IMG/VR virus record: IMGVR_UViG_3300010158_000045
Location: 25,398-89,397 of that record
Length of the DNA stretch: 64,000 nt
Source of the DNA: a virus
Direction: 5' to 3' (one strand)
This document shows, piece by piece, positions 24,657 through 32,757 of this stretch. Under the pieces are notes generated by a model. It was not told where the DNA came from and did no database searches. It saw nothing but the letters and a program-made list of their open reading frames with translations. The translations under genes were made by a program, and so were the position numbers. How positions within the stretch are numbered: the stretch's first letter is position 1; each line of letters opens with the position of its first letter.

Positions 24657-25038
24657 AGTGGTCTTTCACTAATTTGTAAGTTGTTTTAAATTTTTCGTAT
24701 GCTATTTTTAAGCCAGGATATTCTTCGCACATTTTTTCAATTCTGGAAAACTCCGGAAAACAATTAACCCATTCTTCTGGCAAATTAATTCTAAAATTAG
24801 ATGTATCAATACTAATGCCGCCAATACCAGTAGACAATGTACTAATTTGCGTAGTAGTCAATGTTGGAATAGTATAACTAGTACCAGAGACATAGCAGTG
24901 ATTATTCAAAGTGATGGTATCACAGGAACTAAAACTATACCCTGGAGAGGTAATTGTTATGGTATCACTACCATGACAACTACTAGCATAATCAGTTGAG
25001 CTGGGCCAACAGGTTGTTTGCGGAGAAGAAGTTGTCAT
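24622..25038 (-). CDS. Phage protein with Ser/Thr/Cys-rich N-terminus and conserved helical C-terminus
   Basis: 138 residues. Residues 1-85 are rich in Ser, Thr and Cys (six cysteines) with beta pattern (SDTITITSPGYSFSSCDTITL). The C-terminal ~50 residues (PEEWVNCFPEFSRIEKMCEEY, then GLKIAYEKFKTTYKLVKDHY) are a conserved unit of T4-like phage hypotheticals. Same architecture as 23786-24187. It overlaps the upstream glycosyltransferase gene by 47 nt and the cupin gene by 35 nt. Function unknown, perhaps virion-associated. Confidence 0.6.
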   Translation of the reverse strand: MTTSSPQTTCWPSSTDYASSCHGSDTITITSPGYSFSSCDTITLNNHCYVSGTSYTIPTLTTTQISTLSTGIGGISIDTSNFRINLPEEWVNCFPEFSRIEKMCEEYPGLKIAYEKFKTTYKLVKDHYDTPEDQRPRP

Positions 25039-26092
25039 GTAAATCCTTTGTTTGTTTACGTATGGCAGGTATCCTTGTAGAATAATTGTCCATGTGTTCT
25101 ATTATTGCACGGCATAAATCTGGTCTGTAAACTGTGTATGTGTCATAATCGTTGGTCCATACGCTGGGATATTTGAATGTGTCGTAATACATTTCAGTAT
25201 AACTTAAACGATCCGGAACCATGGGAATAGCATCAACTACCGCACCTTCATAGCAACTAATACCGAGTGTCTCTTGTAAATTTGCACTAAACACCATTTT
25301 AGCTTCACCTAACAAATTATGATATTCATTTTTTGTTAGCTGTTGATCCTGACATACTACAAATTCGTACTGTGGTAAATGATGTGCTAGATCTCTAAAG
25401 ATTTCAACTTGCTTTTCTGGAGCAATACGATGCGGAAAAAGAATAAGGTCACGTTTAGGCATGCCTTTATACATGGCCAGGGTATCATGCATATATTCCA
25501 TTGGCCAACCAGTTCGTACAATCTTAGAATATTCTCCGCTTAGTATTTCGGAAAGTTCTTCTTCGTACCAAGGATTTTCAGCAGTAGAACCATTGTTTAA
25601 TAATTCTCTGTTGAATAATTCAATATGAAAATCTGTAGCAAAGTAGTTGTGATCAAATGCAGAGAAAAAACTCTTTTCTGCATTACGTACCCAGGGCTTG
25701 TTGCCAACCAGTCGACCTAAAAAGTCTTGTGGGTCATAACTGCCGGCATGCCATAGTCCGTGTGTTGTTACTGGAATGCCTAGTAGCTCACTCATGTACT
25801 TTAAGTTTATAATGCCCGGATGCCAAGCGTCAGTAAAAATAAAGTGGTCGCCGGGATGAACGGATCCGCTACAAAATAACCGACCCATTTGTTCAACTTG
25901 AGCAGACTTGTATATATTGGTGCCACCAAAATTAAGAAAAGCACCAGGAGTAGTGGCTGTAGGAATATCCGTAGGGCCAGAGATAATTTGAACATTGTGT
26001 CCTGCCTTTCGTAAGAGTGCAGGTACATGAGCCTTCCACTGGCCCGTGTACCTTGTTTCAACAGCTTCTAGATCAACTAAGAATACGTTCAT
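24992..26092 (-). CDS. GT-B-type glycosyltransferase
   Basis: 366 residues, the size of GT-B transferases. The N-terminal domain starts MNVFLVDLEAVETRYTGQW. The C-terminal domain carries LILFPHRIAPEKQVEIFRDL near 215-240, the LxxGRLxxeKg-like start of the donor domain, and ETLGISCYEGAVVDAIPMVP near 270-290, matching the E-x7-E donor-site motif of GT4-type enzymes. Probably adds a sugar to modified DNA or a surface glycan. Its neighbours (sugar dehydrogenase-like proteins, 2OG oxygenase) fit a modification pathway. Cytoplasmic. Confidence 0.75.
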   Translation of the reverse strand: MNVFLVDLEAVETRYTGQWKAHVPALLRKAGHNVQIISGPTDIPTATTPGAFLNFGGTNIYKSAQVEQMGRLFCSGSVHPGDHFIFTDAWHPGIINLKYMSELLGIPVTTHGLWHAGSYDPQDFLGRLVGNKPWVRNAEKSFFSAFDHNYFATDFHIELFNRELLNNGSTAENPWYEEELSEILSGEYSKIVRTGWPMEYMHDTLAMYKGMPKRDLILFPHRIAPEKQVEIFRDLAHHLPQYEFVVCQDQQLTKNEYHNLLGEAKMVFSANLQETLGISCYEGAVVDAIPMVPDRLSYTEMYYDTFKYPSVWTNDYDTYTVYRPDLCRAIIEHMDNYSTRIPAIRKQTKDLHDNFFSANNLLAQLN

Positions 26093-26343
26093 TGTTGATA
26101 ACGATTATTTCCACTGCGGTTGTATTCCCCGCGAGGTTTGCGATCGCCTACAAAAGGCTTCTTAGGACGATTACGTTTTTCGTAATTACGCCATGCCCAA
26201 CTTTCTCTGTTGTAGAGGTCCGCTTCGTTAAACGGAAACATTTCCAACCTACAATAATCCAAATAAGATTCTAAATCGTCAAAGATTTTAACGACGTCTG
26301 GGCGGTTTTCGAAATATGCGTAATCTTTGTAATTCTTAGCCAT
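26089..26343 (-). CDS. Small basic hypothetical protein
   Basis: 84 residues. The N-terminal half is acidic-aromatic (YKDYAYFENRPDVVKIFDDLE), and the C-terminal half is strongly basic and disordered (NYEKRNRPKKPFVGDRKPRG), likely to bind nucleic acid. Known as a hypothetical in T4-like cyanophages. It overlaps the glycosyltransferase gene by 4 nt. Confidence 0.55.
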   Translation of the reverse strand: MAKNYKDYAYFENRPDVVKIFDDLESYLDYCRLEMFPFNEADLYNRESWAWRNYEKRNRPKKPFVGDRKPRGEYNRSGNNRYQQ

Positions 26344-26354
26344 TATAGCTTTCC

Positions 26355-26750
26355 TTAATATTTAATAAACGAACCATTTTCTCCGTCTTCGGAGACTTCA
26401 ATCCAAACCTCTCGGTTGGGATACTTTAGTGCGATGATGGTATGTAAATCATCTGACATCATCTCACAACTCTTGTAGTCAAGGCTTAGAACGGCACCTT
26501 GACCATTATACAGCGACTCGAGCCATCGTTTGAACTGGATAAACTCGATGTCCCTGTCATTGTGTTGCACACTGATCCACACCCTGAAATGAAAGATATG
26601 ACGGTGAGGATTAGCAAGAAACGACACATCATATTCATCTCCTGTTGCTAGGTTAGGATCTGTTGCCGCCGCTGGGTAGCAATGAATACCTTCCTTGCGC
26701 AAGGTAACCCAGATCATTTTGTTAGGTCTAATGTCTTGTTTAATAATCAT
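26355..26750 (-). CDS. QueD-like (6-carboxy-tetrahydropterin synthase / PTPS fold) protein
   Basis: 131 residues, the size of QueD. HPHRHIFHFRVWISV near residues 48-62 matches the HGHxFxVxVxxxG strand of the PTPS family. DRDIEFIQFKRWLESLY matches its GxxxDFxxLKxxL, LDYKSCEMM replaces the LDHxxLN loop, and VWIEVSEDGENGSFI matches the closing VxVxET strand. An upstream His (GIHCYPAA) could be the third zinc ligand, but the usual catalytic Cys spacing is not clear. QueD makes the substrate of QueE, and FolE, QueE and DpdA are encoded nearby. The assignment rests on motif order and context. Confidence 0.5.
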   Translation of the reverse strand: MIIKQDIRPNKMIWVTLRKEGIHCYPAAATDPNLATGDEYDVSFLANPHRHIFHFRVWISVQHNDRDIEFIQFKRWLESLYNGQGAVLSLDYKSCEMMSDDLHTIIALKYPNREVWIEVSEDGENGSFIKY

Positions 26751-26751
26751 A

Positions 26752-27408
26752 TTATACTTTCTTTAAGCGTTGTAGTGGGTAATCGGGAACAAACAAACCG
26801 TCTATAAAAAATACTAAAGTCAATCTTCCTGTATCTTCAATACCGTGATAGTCGTCTGCCGCATGGTACAAATGACTATCAAACATTACTAATCTATTGA
26901 ATTTATTTTTAACTGTAATAGATTTAGTAAACTGATCGTTGTTTTCTTTTCTAAATTTTTCAAACGCATCTGCCGAATCGGGATCCATGAAAGACTGCAT
27001 TTTTTCTTTGTGATTTAACAGTTCAGTTGCTTCCTTGTTAGATTCCCAAATAGTAGTTCCACTATCTAAATCAGACTCTGGATCAAGATAGATAATACCT
27101 GTAATCTTATCTAGATCTTTATGTACCCAACCTTGATTATAGCGTCTATCTACCATTTGGAATCCAGCAGTAGCATGCCATTTTACTTCGGTGTGTGTAT
27201 GATGAAAATCGTAAAACACACTTAATGATCGCATAATAATGTGGTTAAGTAGTGCAGGATCGATATCGTTAAGCAATGCTGTACGCTTACCAGGCCACAG
27301 GTTATGTGGATCTGTTTTAAATTCCTGCTGTAATGCAAATTCTCTAACCTTCATAGGGTTATCAAAGAAGTCATCCACAACTGTAGTTGGAATAATATAA
27401 TTCTTCAT
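26752..27408 (-). CDS. 2-oxoglutarate/Fe(II)-dependent oxygenase-like protein
   Basis: 218 residues from the ATG at 27408, overlapping the upstream stop as ATGA. The iron triad fits HKD near residue 98 (GWVHKDLDKITGIIYLDP) and the His in DSHLYHAADDYHG near 185. The following Arg in RLTLVFFI would bind 2-oxoglutarate. Such phage oxygenases hydroxylate proteins, sugars or bases. The context of sugar-modifying dehydrogenases and a GT-B transferase suggests work on a glycan or modified nucleotide, but this is inference. Confidence 0.7.
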   Translation of the reverse strand: MKNYIIPTTVVDDFFDNPMKVREFALQQEFKTDPHNLWPGKRTALLNDIDPALLNHIIMRSLSVFYDFHHTHTEVKWHATAGFQMVDRRYNQGWVHKDLDKITGIIYLDPESDLDSGTTIWESNKEATELLNHKEKMQSFMDPDSADAFEKFRKENNDQFTKSITVKNKFNRLVMFDSHLYHAADDYHGIEDTGRLTLVFFIDGLFVPDYPLQRLKKV

Positions 27409-27923
27409 GCAATAACAGTGTCTTGTGTATACTGATCCCAATGAGTATACTTGTCTTTACTCATCAAGCTCTGTAAGTGATGTGTCCACACACCTGGATT
27501 TGTAGCACCCCAAGTGCGGTCGTCCAGTTTAAGAGTGGCATTGTAGTTGAGTTGATTAATGTAAGGTAGTTTAACACTGATCATGGGAACAAATCGAGGA
27601 TACTCATTATAAGCAGACTCTAACACACCCTCAATATGTTCAACACCAAAGTCTAAACTAACCCAATAGTCTTTCTTCAAGCATTCTAGGATAACATCAT
27701 CCCACGGTCTGTATTCTGCTTGTGATATTGCCTTAGGGTTAAAACTTTGACTAGTGCCAAAATAGATATGTTTTACTTTGCTTTCTTCAGCTTTTGTAAG
27801 AATTTCTTTTATAGGTGGTGTACCTACAACAAACAATGTAAACATGCCATGACACACAGTATGTTCAACTTCATACCCTGTAAAGTAAACGACGCCTTGT
27901 CGTTCTTCAGTGTTTAGTCCCAT
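27405..27923 (-). CDS. Conserved phage protein coupled to dehydrogenase
   Basis: 172 residues from the ATG at 27923, with AGAGG nine bases before it and a 10-nt overlap with the dehydrogenase gene. It contains GYEVEHTVCHGMFTLFVVG, then KVKHIYFGTSQSF and WVSLDFGVEHIEGVLE. It looks like a small Rossmann- or TIM-like alpha/beta protein. The same gene next to the alcohol-dehydrogenase and Gfo/Idh genes is familiar from marine T4-like phages, so the three probably act together. Function unknown. Confidence 0.65.
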   Translation of the reverse strand: MGLNTEERQGVVYFTGYEVEHTVCHGMFTLFVVGTPPIKEILTKAEESKVKHIYFGTSQSFNPKAISQAEYRPWDDVILECLKKDYWVSLDFGVEHIEGVLESAYNEYPRFVPMISVKLPYINQLNYNATLKLDDRTWGATNPGVWTHHLQSLMSKDKYTHWDQYTQDTVIA

Positions 27924-28819
27924 TTGATATAACCTCTGCTGTAACCACACGGACGATTAACGCCGTCCGCAAACGCTTGTTGCCATTCAGTGTTACGATT
28001 ATAACACCGGGTCCAAAAACTATCAACCTCTAGATAGCCTTTTTCAATCCAATACTTGGCAAAATGCATACAATCAATAAATTGAGGATTTCGGGGACTA
28101 GGTTTAATAGTAGTAACGGCTTTCCAAAGTTGTGACTGGGCTTCTGATTTACTAACTGCTTTGCCTACTCCGTCTATAATCAACGCATTGTTATTTAGAT
28201 TTATTTCTGTGCCTAGTTCGTATTTTCCAGTAAGGTCTACAACAACATCGTAACTTTCGCTGGTACCTAACAATAATTTATCGCCCCAAAGTTCTTGATT
28301 ATTTGAACCTAGCACATCCACATGATAGATATAACCGTTTAGACGCATGGTATGATAGGCAACCCACGCAAGAAATCCACTGCCAATAATTAACATTCTT
28401 GTATTGTCGTTTTTGCCTTGTCGCGACTCCAATTGATCTTTGGCCTGATTGATAAGATTAATGCCGCAAGCAACGGGTTCTAATATATACTTGGGATCAG
28501 CTTCTGGTATTTCTACATATTCATCCATGCGCACATTGTAATAGTCTGCATAAGCAGGCTCTCCACGTGTTGCTACATAGTCTCCAACTCGAGTTGTTAC
28601 TACATTTGATCCAACTTTAGTTACTCGGCCAATACCTTCATGGCCTTGCATGTGTAGAGGTAACGGGCCAAAGTCTCCCAACATCATATCAATGTCACTG
28701 CGACATACACCGGTCATAACTGCCTTGACTTCTATTTCGTAGGATGTTGGTTCGGGTTTATCAAACTCCACTTCTTCAAAGTGGCCTTGACCTGTTGTTT
28801 GTAAACATTTAACTTTCAT
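27914..28819 (-). CDS. Zinc-type medium-chain alcohol/sorbitol dehydrogenase-like protein
   Basis: 301 residues, shorter than the usual ~345. Catalytic-domain motifs include GVCRSDIDMM (zinc Cys) near 37-46, GHEGIGRVTKVGSNV near 59-73 and a YILEPVACGINLI segment. The nucleotide-binding domain starts LIIGSGFLAW near 143. The structural-zinc loop with four cysteines is missing. It probably oxidises or reduces a sugar alcohol or amino-sugar. The 4-nt overlap with the Gfo/Idh gene suggests a pathway with successive dehydrogenases. Confidence 0.82.
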   Translation of the reverse strand: MKVKCLQTTGQGHFEEVEFDKPEPTSYEIEVKAVMTGVCRSDIDMMLGDFGPLPLHMQGHEGIGRVTKVGSNVVTTRVGDYVATRGEPAYADYYNVRMDEYVEIPEADPKYILEPVACGINLINQAKDQLESRQGKNDNTRMLIIGSGFLAWVAYHTMRLNGYIYHVDVLGSNNQELWGDKLLLGTSESYDVVVDLTGKYELGTEINLNNNALIIDGVGKAVSKSEAQSQLWKAVTTIKPSPRNPQFIDCMHFAKYWIEKGYLEVDSFWTRCYNRNTEWQQAFADGVNRPCGYSRGYIKWD

Positions 28820-29700
28820 AAAGTTTCTATTTTCTCATGTATCCATGTATCTATATCAAATTGATCTAACCAGAATTGATAATTATCTATGTTATCGATA
28901 GCATCTTTAATCATATTTAGGTATGCTTCTTCCGGACACCATCCTAATTCAAATCGTTCTATCTTGTTATCCGGCATTACAAACTCAATAGAGCTATCTT
29001 CTTCGTCCATACTACGCCAATTAGCTGTACAACGCCATTTACTGCCAAAGTTAATAACACACATATCATCGACATTGTATGTACCTTGTGGATTTACCAC
29101 TCCGTAATCAGTACTGTCAATGTCTTTTAACTCCCAACACTGCATAGCAGTTTTACCGCTAACAGTATCTGCTCTCCATTGAGAGTTCATAGCTACATAC
29201 AAACTTAACAAATGGGGCATTAAGTCTCGACTAACTCCGCCAAACGCTAATTTCTTAGTAGTAAACCAACTGCCAGGACTGGGAATACAATTTTTACGTA
29301 TCCAACGGATCTTAACTGTTTTAGCTCGATGGGCTAACTCTTTTAACTCAGCAATATTGCTACGCCACATATTATTTTTAACCATAATAAAGCGTGTTTG
29401 CGTAAACGTAGTTATTAGTTTTTGCCAAGTAGCACTGGTAGCAACGCCTGGTTTTTCAATAAAAACAATTTTACTAATAGGCGCAAGTTTTGCCGCAATT
29501 TCAAAATGCGTAAAATTTGGAGTACAAATATGCACAGTATCGAATCTACCATGTACTACAATAGCAGTATCAATGCTGATAAAATCTGCACCTTTACTGC
29601 TGTCATGATCGACGGTGACTACTTCATGTCCAAGTTTAGTTAAGACAGATTTGTATAACTGTCCAATACCCATGCCAATAATAAGGCTACGCTTGCTCAT
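28816..29700 (-). CDS. Gfo/Idh/MocA-family oxidoreductase
   Basis: 294 residues. An N-terminal Rossmann strand SLIIGMGIGQLYKSVL, then FDTVHICTPNFTHFEIA and KIVFIEKPGVA: the EKP motif is the hallmark of the Gfo/Idh/MocA family, whose lysine is catalytic. The C-terminal substrate domain holds GGVSRDLMPHLLSLY, matching the family GGGxxxDxGxH helix. These enzymes act on sugars with NAD(P). With the alcohol dehydrogenase downstream it forms a sugar-conversion module in the phage, for a modified DNA base or a surface glycan. Confidence 0.87.
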   Translation of the reverse strand: MSKRSLIIGMGIGQLYKSVLTKLGHEVVTVDHDSSKGADFISIDTAIVVHGRFDTVHICTPNFTHFEIAAKLAPISKIVFIEKPGVATSATWQKLITTFTQTRFIMVKNNMWRSNIAELKELAHRAKTVKIRWIRKNCIPSPGSWFTTKKLAFGGVSRDLMPHLLSLYVAMNSQWRADTVSGKTAMQCWELKDIDSTDYGVVNPQGTYNVDDMCVINFGSKWRCTANWRSMDEEDSSIEFVMPDNKIERFELGWCPEEAYLNMIKDAIDNIDNYQFWLDQFDIDTWIHEKIETL

Positions 29701-29932
29701 TTTTCTTTTCCTCGTAGGCTCTAAACATTCGAGTTACTTCTTCCATTTGTTTTTGAAACACTTCGGGAGCACCTATTGCCGCAATTTGCATATCATATTC
29801 GCTGGGATAATGTCGTAAACAGCGTCTAGCACTATCTTTAATTGCTTTAGGCACTCGAGGAGTAGTTAAGATCTCTAGTAAAAATCTTTGAGTCTGTACT
29901 ACTGCTCGATATCTTTCATCAGGTAATGTCAT
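29687..29932 (-). CDS. BPSL0761-like small protein
   Basis: 81 residues from the ATG at 29932 (GAGG SD). The start MTLPDERYRAVVQTQRFLLE, then TPRVPKAIKDSARRCLRHYP, follows the pattern of the BPSL0761 family found in many proteobacterial genomes. The C-terminal ~35 residues are an acidic helix. No function is known for the family. It may have come from a proteobacterial host. It overlaps dpdA and the Gfo/Idh gene. Confidence 0.65.
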   Translation of the reverse strand: MTLPDERYRAVVQTQRFLLEILTTPRVPKAIKDSARRCLRHYPSEYDMQIAAIGAPEVFQKQMEEVTRMFRAYEEKKNEQA

Positions 29933-31625
29933 GTACACTTGCCTCTAATGCGTCAAGTTTATCAATAGCCGATTCGTCAAAATCAACTTCTTCATCTGAT
30001 TGTACACTATCTTCGTCCACTTCGTCAAACAATACGGAGAACATTTTACCAGCATTTACCGTTTTCTTACCAGTTGCGCCACGTGTTCCAGGAATAGCTT
30101 GCCAAAATTTATCAAATCCGTCAATGATTGCTTCTGCCGTTGCTCTATCTGGAGCACTAAAAATGGCATCTACTACATCTTTAAAGTAAACTCTTTCAAA
30201 TTTTTCATCGACAAGCATAGCAGGACATAAGCCGGCGTCGTATTGACGATTGGCTTCTTGTACACTATTCAAATGTAACCATACATTATGACCCATCATA
30301 ATAGCATAGGTGAAGCTATCCCAACTTGTCTTGCCTTCTTTACCTATCTTATTTAGGTCTCCAGGGCCGTATATACAAATATCTTTTACTTCTACACCAT
30401 CCATTAATGGACTTGTAGTAAAAGAAGTAAAATGTTTGTCTTGTACTACTACATCTTGGAAGAGTCGTGTGTCTTTGCTGTATTTTTTGTTGTCAAGACT
30501 TGGCAACATGCGATAGAGCCATTTTTGTCTGTCTTCGATTTCTGTTTGGACATAGATCTGTCCGTTTGCTGTTGCCAGAAACGGTGAGGCGCAGTCAAAA
30601 GATATGGTAAAGTTTTCATTATGATATTTCCTTATAGCTCGTTGTATGTCAGTTAATAACAATGCCCACTCTAACTTAGAGGTGCCCAGGAAGTGCATCC
30701 AATCTTGATGACCTTTTTCAAGAAGACCGTCAAATTTCAATGCCACTAATCTACGTAATACCAAATCTACGTCACACATATTTTGTCCACCCATAGCCCA
30801 GCCATTAAATGCCTTATCGCCATAGATGTTGGGATCGCAAAAGTCTTTCATTTGTTGATACCAATCTTCTGCTTGTCCGTGATTTTCGCCTTGCAATACA
30901 TTTAAAAACTTACAAGCACCTGTACGATGTTTAATAAAGTATTCATTATTGTATTTTGTAGCGTTTACAGCTTGTTGATATGAACTAATACCAGTAGCCG
31001 CTTTTCCAACAGGGCTACGTTCAACCCACGCTGGAATATCAAGTACCATGCCGTAATCCATAAGTGCATCCATCCAAGTTAACACTTGTTCACGTTTCTT
31101 CTGCGCCGCATCTAACAGTGCTTGATAGTTTTTAACATGATCAATTTTAGTATACTTAGGATTTCCGTTTTTATCTAACTTAGGATCGCCAGTTGGATGT
31201 AATTGAGGTACAAGTTCAACTCCTTTAGCCTGCACTTCTTTCCATTTGGCCGCAACTTCAGGGCCGGTAGGATCACGCCATTCTCCTGCCCATACGCCTT
31301 TACCAATTTGGAATCCACCTGAATCTCCTAGGACCCAACTTGTTGAACGATCTCTGTTGCGGAACATGTCTTCGCTAGGATCTGGTTTGGTCAAATCTAA
31401 ATTAGCATGTCCTGCTGAGTATAAACAATGGTCAAAGTAAAATGCCGCATTAGGATTTAAGTAATTCATTGCTTCAATACCCAATGGCCCAAAACTCTTA
31501 GGGATACGTGCAGGGTCAACATAGTTACTATAACGTTGTTTACCTATATAAGTGCTATAAAATCCTGACGTTGCCGGCAGGAAATACGCATAGTCCGATT
31601 GAGTTGCTGTTAGATTTCTATTCAT
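29919..31625 (-). CDS. dpdA: DpdA-like DNA-guanine transglycosylase (TGT fold)
   Basis: 568 residues. DSGGFQ at 101-106 is the signature of tRNA-guanine transglycosylases, with the base-binding Asp at 101. ISFDCASP places D344 where the TGT nucleophile lies (FDC motif), and GWAMGGQN near 275 matches the TGT G-G loop. The four-ligand zinc site of tRNA TGT is not visible and the protein is much longer, as in phage DpdA enzymes that swap guanine for a 7-deazaguanine in DNA. With FolE, QueE and QueD-like genes in the same strand run this is the insertion step. The last ~60 residues are acidic. Confidence 0.85.
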   Translation of the reverse strand: MNRNLTATQSDYAYFLPATSGFYSTYIGKQRYSNYVDPARIPKSFGPLGIEAMNYLNPNAAFYFDHCLYSAGHANLDLTKPDPSEDMFRNRDRSTSWVLGDSGGFQIGKGVWAGEWRDPTGPEVAAKWKEVQAKGVELVPQLHPTGDPKLDKNGNPKYTKIDHVKNYQALLDAAQKKREQVLTWMDALMDYGMVLDIPAWVERSPVGKAATGISSYQQAVNATKYNNEYFIKHRTGACKFLNVLQGENHGQAEDWYQQMKDFCDPNIYGDKAFNGWAMGGQNMCDVDLVLRRLVALKFDGLLEKGHQDWMHFLGTSKLEWALLLTDIQRAIRKYHNENFTISFDCASPFLATANGQIYVQTEIEDRQKWLYRMLPSLDNKKYSKDTRLFQDVVVQDKHFTSFTTSPLMDGVEVKDICIYGPGDLNKIGKEGKTSWDSFTYAIMMGHNVWLHLNSVQEANRQYDAGLCPAMLVDEKFERVYFKDVVDAIFSAPDRATAEAIIDGFDKFWQAIPGTRGATGKKTVNAGKMFSVLFDEVDEDSVQSDEEVDFDESAIDKLDALEASVHDIT

Positions 31626-31976
31626 TTAGATCCAGTGTTGTGCTAGTACCATTAGACTTAACCAAGCCCACATAGTATTAAAGCCTACTAGTGTTGGCAA
31701 TGCTTTTTTACGGCTTGCCCAAATAAGTGTTACGCTGGTTAGTAATGTTAGATAATATAGTTCCCAGATTTGAATACCAAATATTAAACCTGGAATAATG
31801 ATGATGGCTTTGGCCAACCAACTGACAAATTCTACAGTATTGTATCCTGTCCAATACTCTTTGGTAAACCACATCATATAGCAGTCACGCATATTTGCCC
31901 AGCCGCTATGGCTATAACTAATTGCCATTAGTACTAGCCATACACCTACTGCCAATAGAATTTGATCTGTAGTCAT
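31626..31976 (-). CDS. Small integral membrane protein
   Basis: 116 residues from the ATG at 31976, directly after the gp45 stop. Three or four hydrophobic helices are visible (ILLAVGVWLVLMAISYS; LAKAIIIIPGLIFGIQIWELYYLTLLTSV; the C-terminal WAWLSLMVLAQHW). No family recognised. It sits between the clamp and DpdA genes in the same operon. Confidence 0.6.
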   Translation of the reverse strand: MTTDQILLAVGVWLVLMAISYSHSGWANMRDCYMMWFTKEYWTGYNTVEFVSWLAKAIIIIPGLIFGIQIWELYYLTLLTSVTLIWASRKKALPTLVGFNTMWAWLSLMVLAQHWI

Positions 31977-31977
31977 A

Positions 31978-32709
31978 TTATTTGCTCTGTGCCGGTAAAA
32001 TATATTCGTATTCTGCAATACCGCTGTCTACTGTAATTTGTAGTGCGCCTTGGTCACTAATACGCATTGTTTTGTCGCCAGTTAGATTAAGAATACTCAT
32101 AACTTGTACAACGGGCCAAGACCATGCTTGTTTTAATTTGCCATCCACACCTGCTTGGAACGTAAATGATCCAGCGTGTGTGCTTGCATCTCCGAAACTA
32201 AACACTAGATTGTTGTTGTCTGTTCGAACTTGGAATGTTTGTTCTTCAGTGTGAGCACTTGCTTGGAACTTTAGCTTTTGAATACTAGCCATAGTCGGAG
32301 CAAATTCTATGTTCCATGTTGCACCTTTGAACTTAACCGTCTTAAGTTTGTCATTGATGACTTCTGTGTTCATGAAACGATAGTCGTTTTCGAAGTCGCC
32401 AGGCCCGTTTTGAAAATGCAATCCTGTTGGAATTGTTTCTCCATTGCGTTCTTGCTTGACCACTTTAATGGTAAAGTTTTCTTTGTATTCTGGACACTTT
32501 AAATGGATGTCTAGTTTATTTAGGTTAGGCATACCAAATACGCCTTCTAAGTCGTCGATTGCTTCTTTGGTCTTTGCATTAAGGATAACGCTACGATCTT
32601 CAGCCATTGATTCGATAACTGTTTCTTTATCAGTTGCACTAATTTTAATTAGTGGCAAAAATCCTAGGCTGTGTGTATGTGCTACTAGGTCTTGTAAAAA
32701 GTCTTTCAT
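31978..32709 (-). CDS. 45: DNA polymerase sliding clamp (gp45-like)
   Basis: 243 residues; T4 gp45 has 228. Overall pattern of alternating strands with KLDIHLKCPEYKENFTIKV in the first domain and TFQVRTDNNNLVFSFGDAS in the second fits the trimeric gp45 clamp. The C-terminal IAEYEYILPAQ resembles the final strand of the family. It tethers the polymerase to DNA and in T4 also activates late transcription. A strong sigma70 promoter and GGAG SD precede it. In T4 the clamp gene adjoins gp44 and gp62; here gp44 is 22 kb away. Confidence 0.88.
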   Translation of the reverse strand: MKDFLQDLVAHTHSLGFLPLIKISATDKETVIESMAEDRSVILNAKTKEAIDDLEGVFGMPNLNKLDIHLKCPEYKENFTIKVVKQERNGETIPTGLHFQNGPGDFENDYRFMNTEVINDKLKTVKFKGATWNIEFAPTMASIQKLKFQASAHTEEQTFQVRTDNNNLVFSFGDASTHAGSFTFQAGVDGKLKQAWSWPVVQVMSILNLTGDKTMRISDQGALQITVDSGIAEYEYILPAQSK

Positions 32710-32729
32710 ATGATTCTCCGTATTGTGTT

Positions 32730-32757
32730 ATTATATAGGTTTTTGTGACTATGTCAA
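32730..32757 (-). promoter_or_regulatory. Sigma70-type promoter (TTGACA-16-TATAAT) for gp45
   Basis: Minus strand: -35 TTGACA (32752-32757), 16-nt spacer, -10 TATAAT (32730-32735), 20 nt before the ATG. The -35 lies within the end of the UDP-sugar dehydrogenase gene. The AACCTATATAATA stretch matches the folE promoter. Confidence 0.75.
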
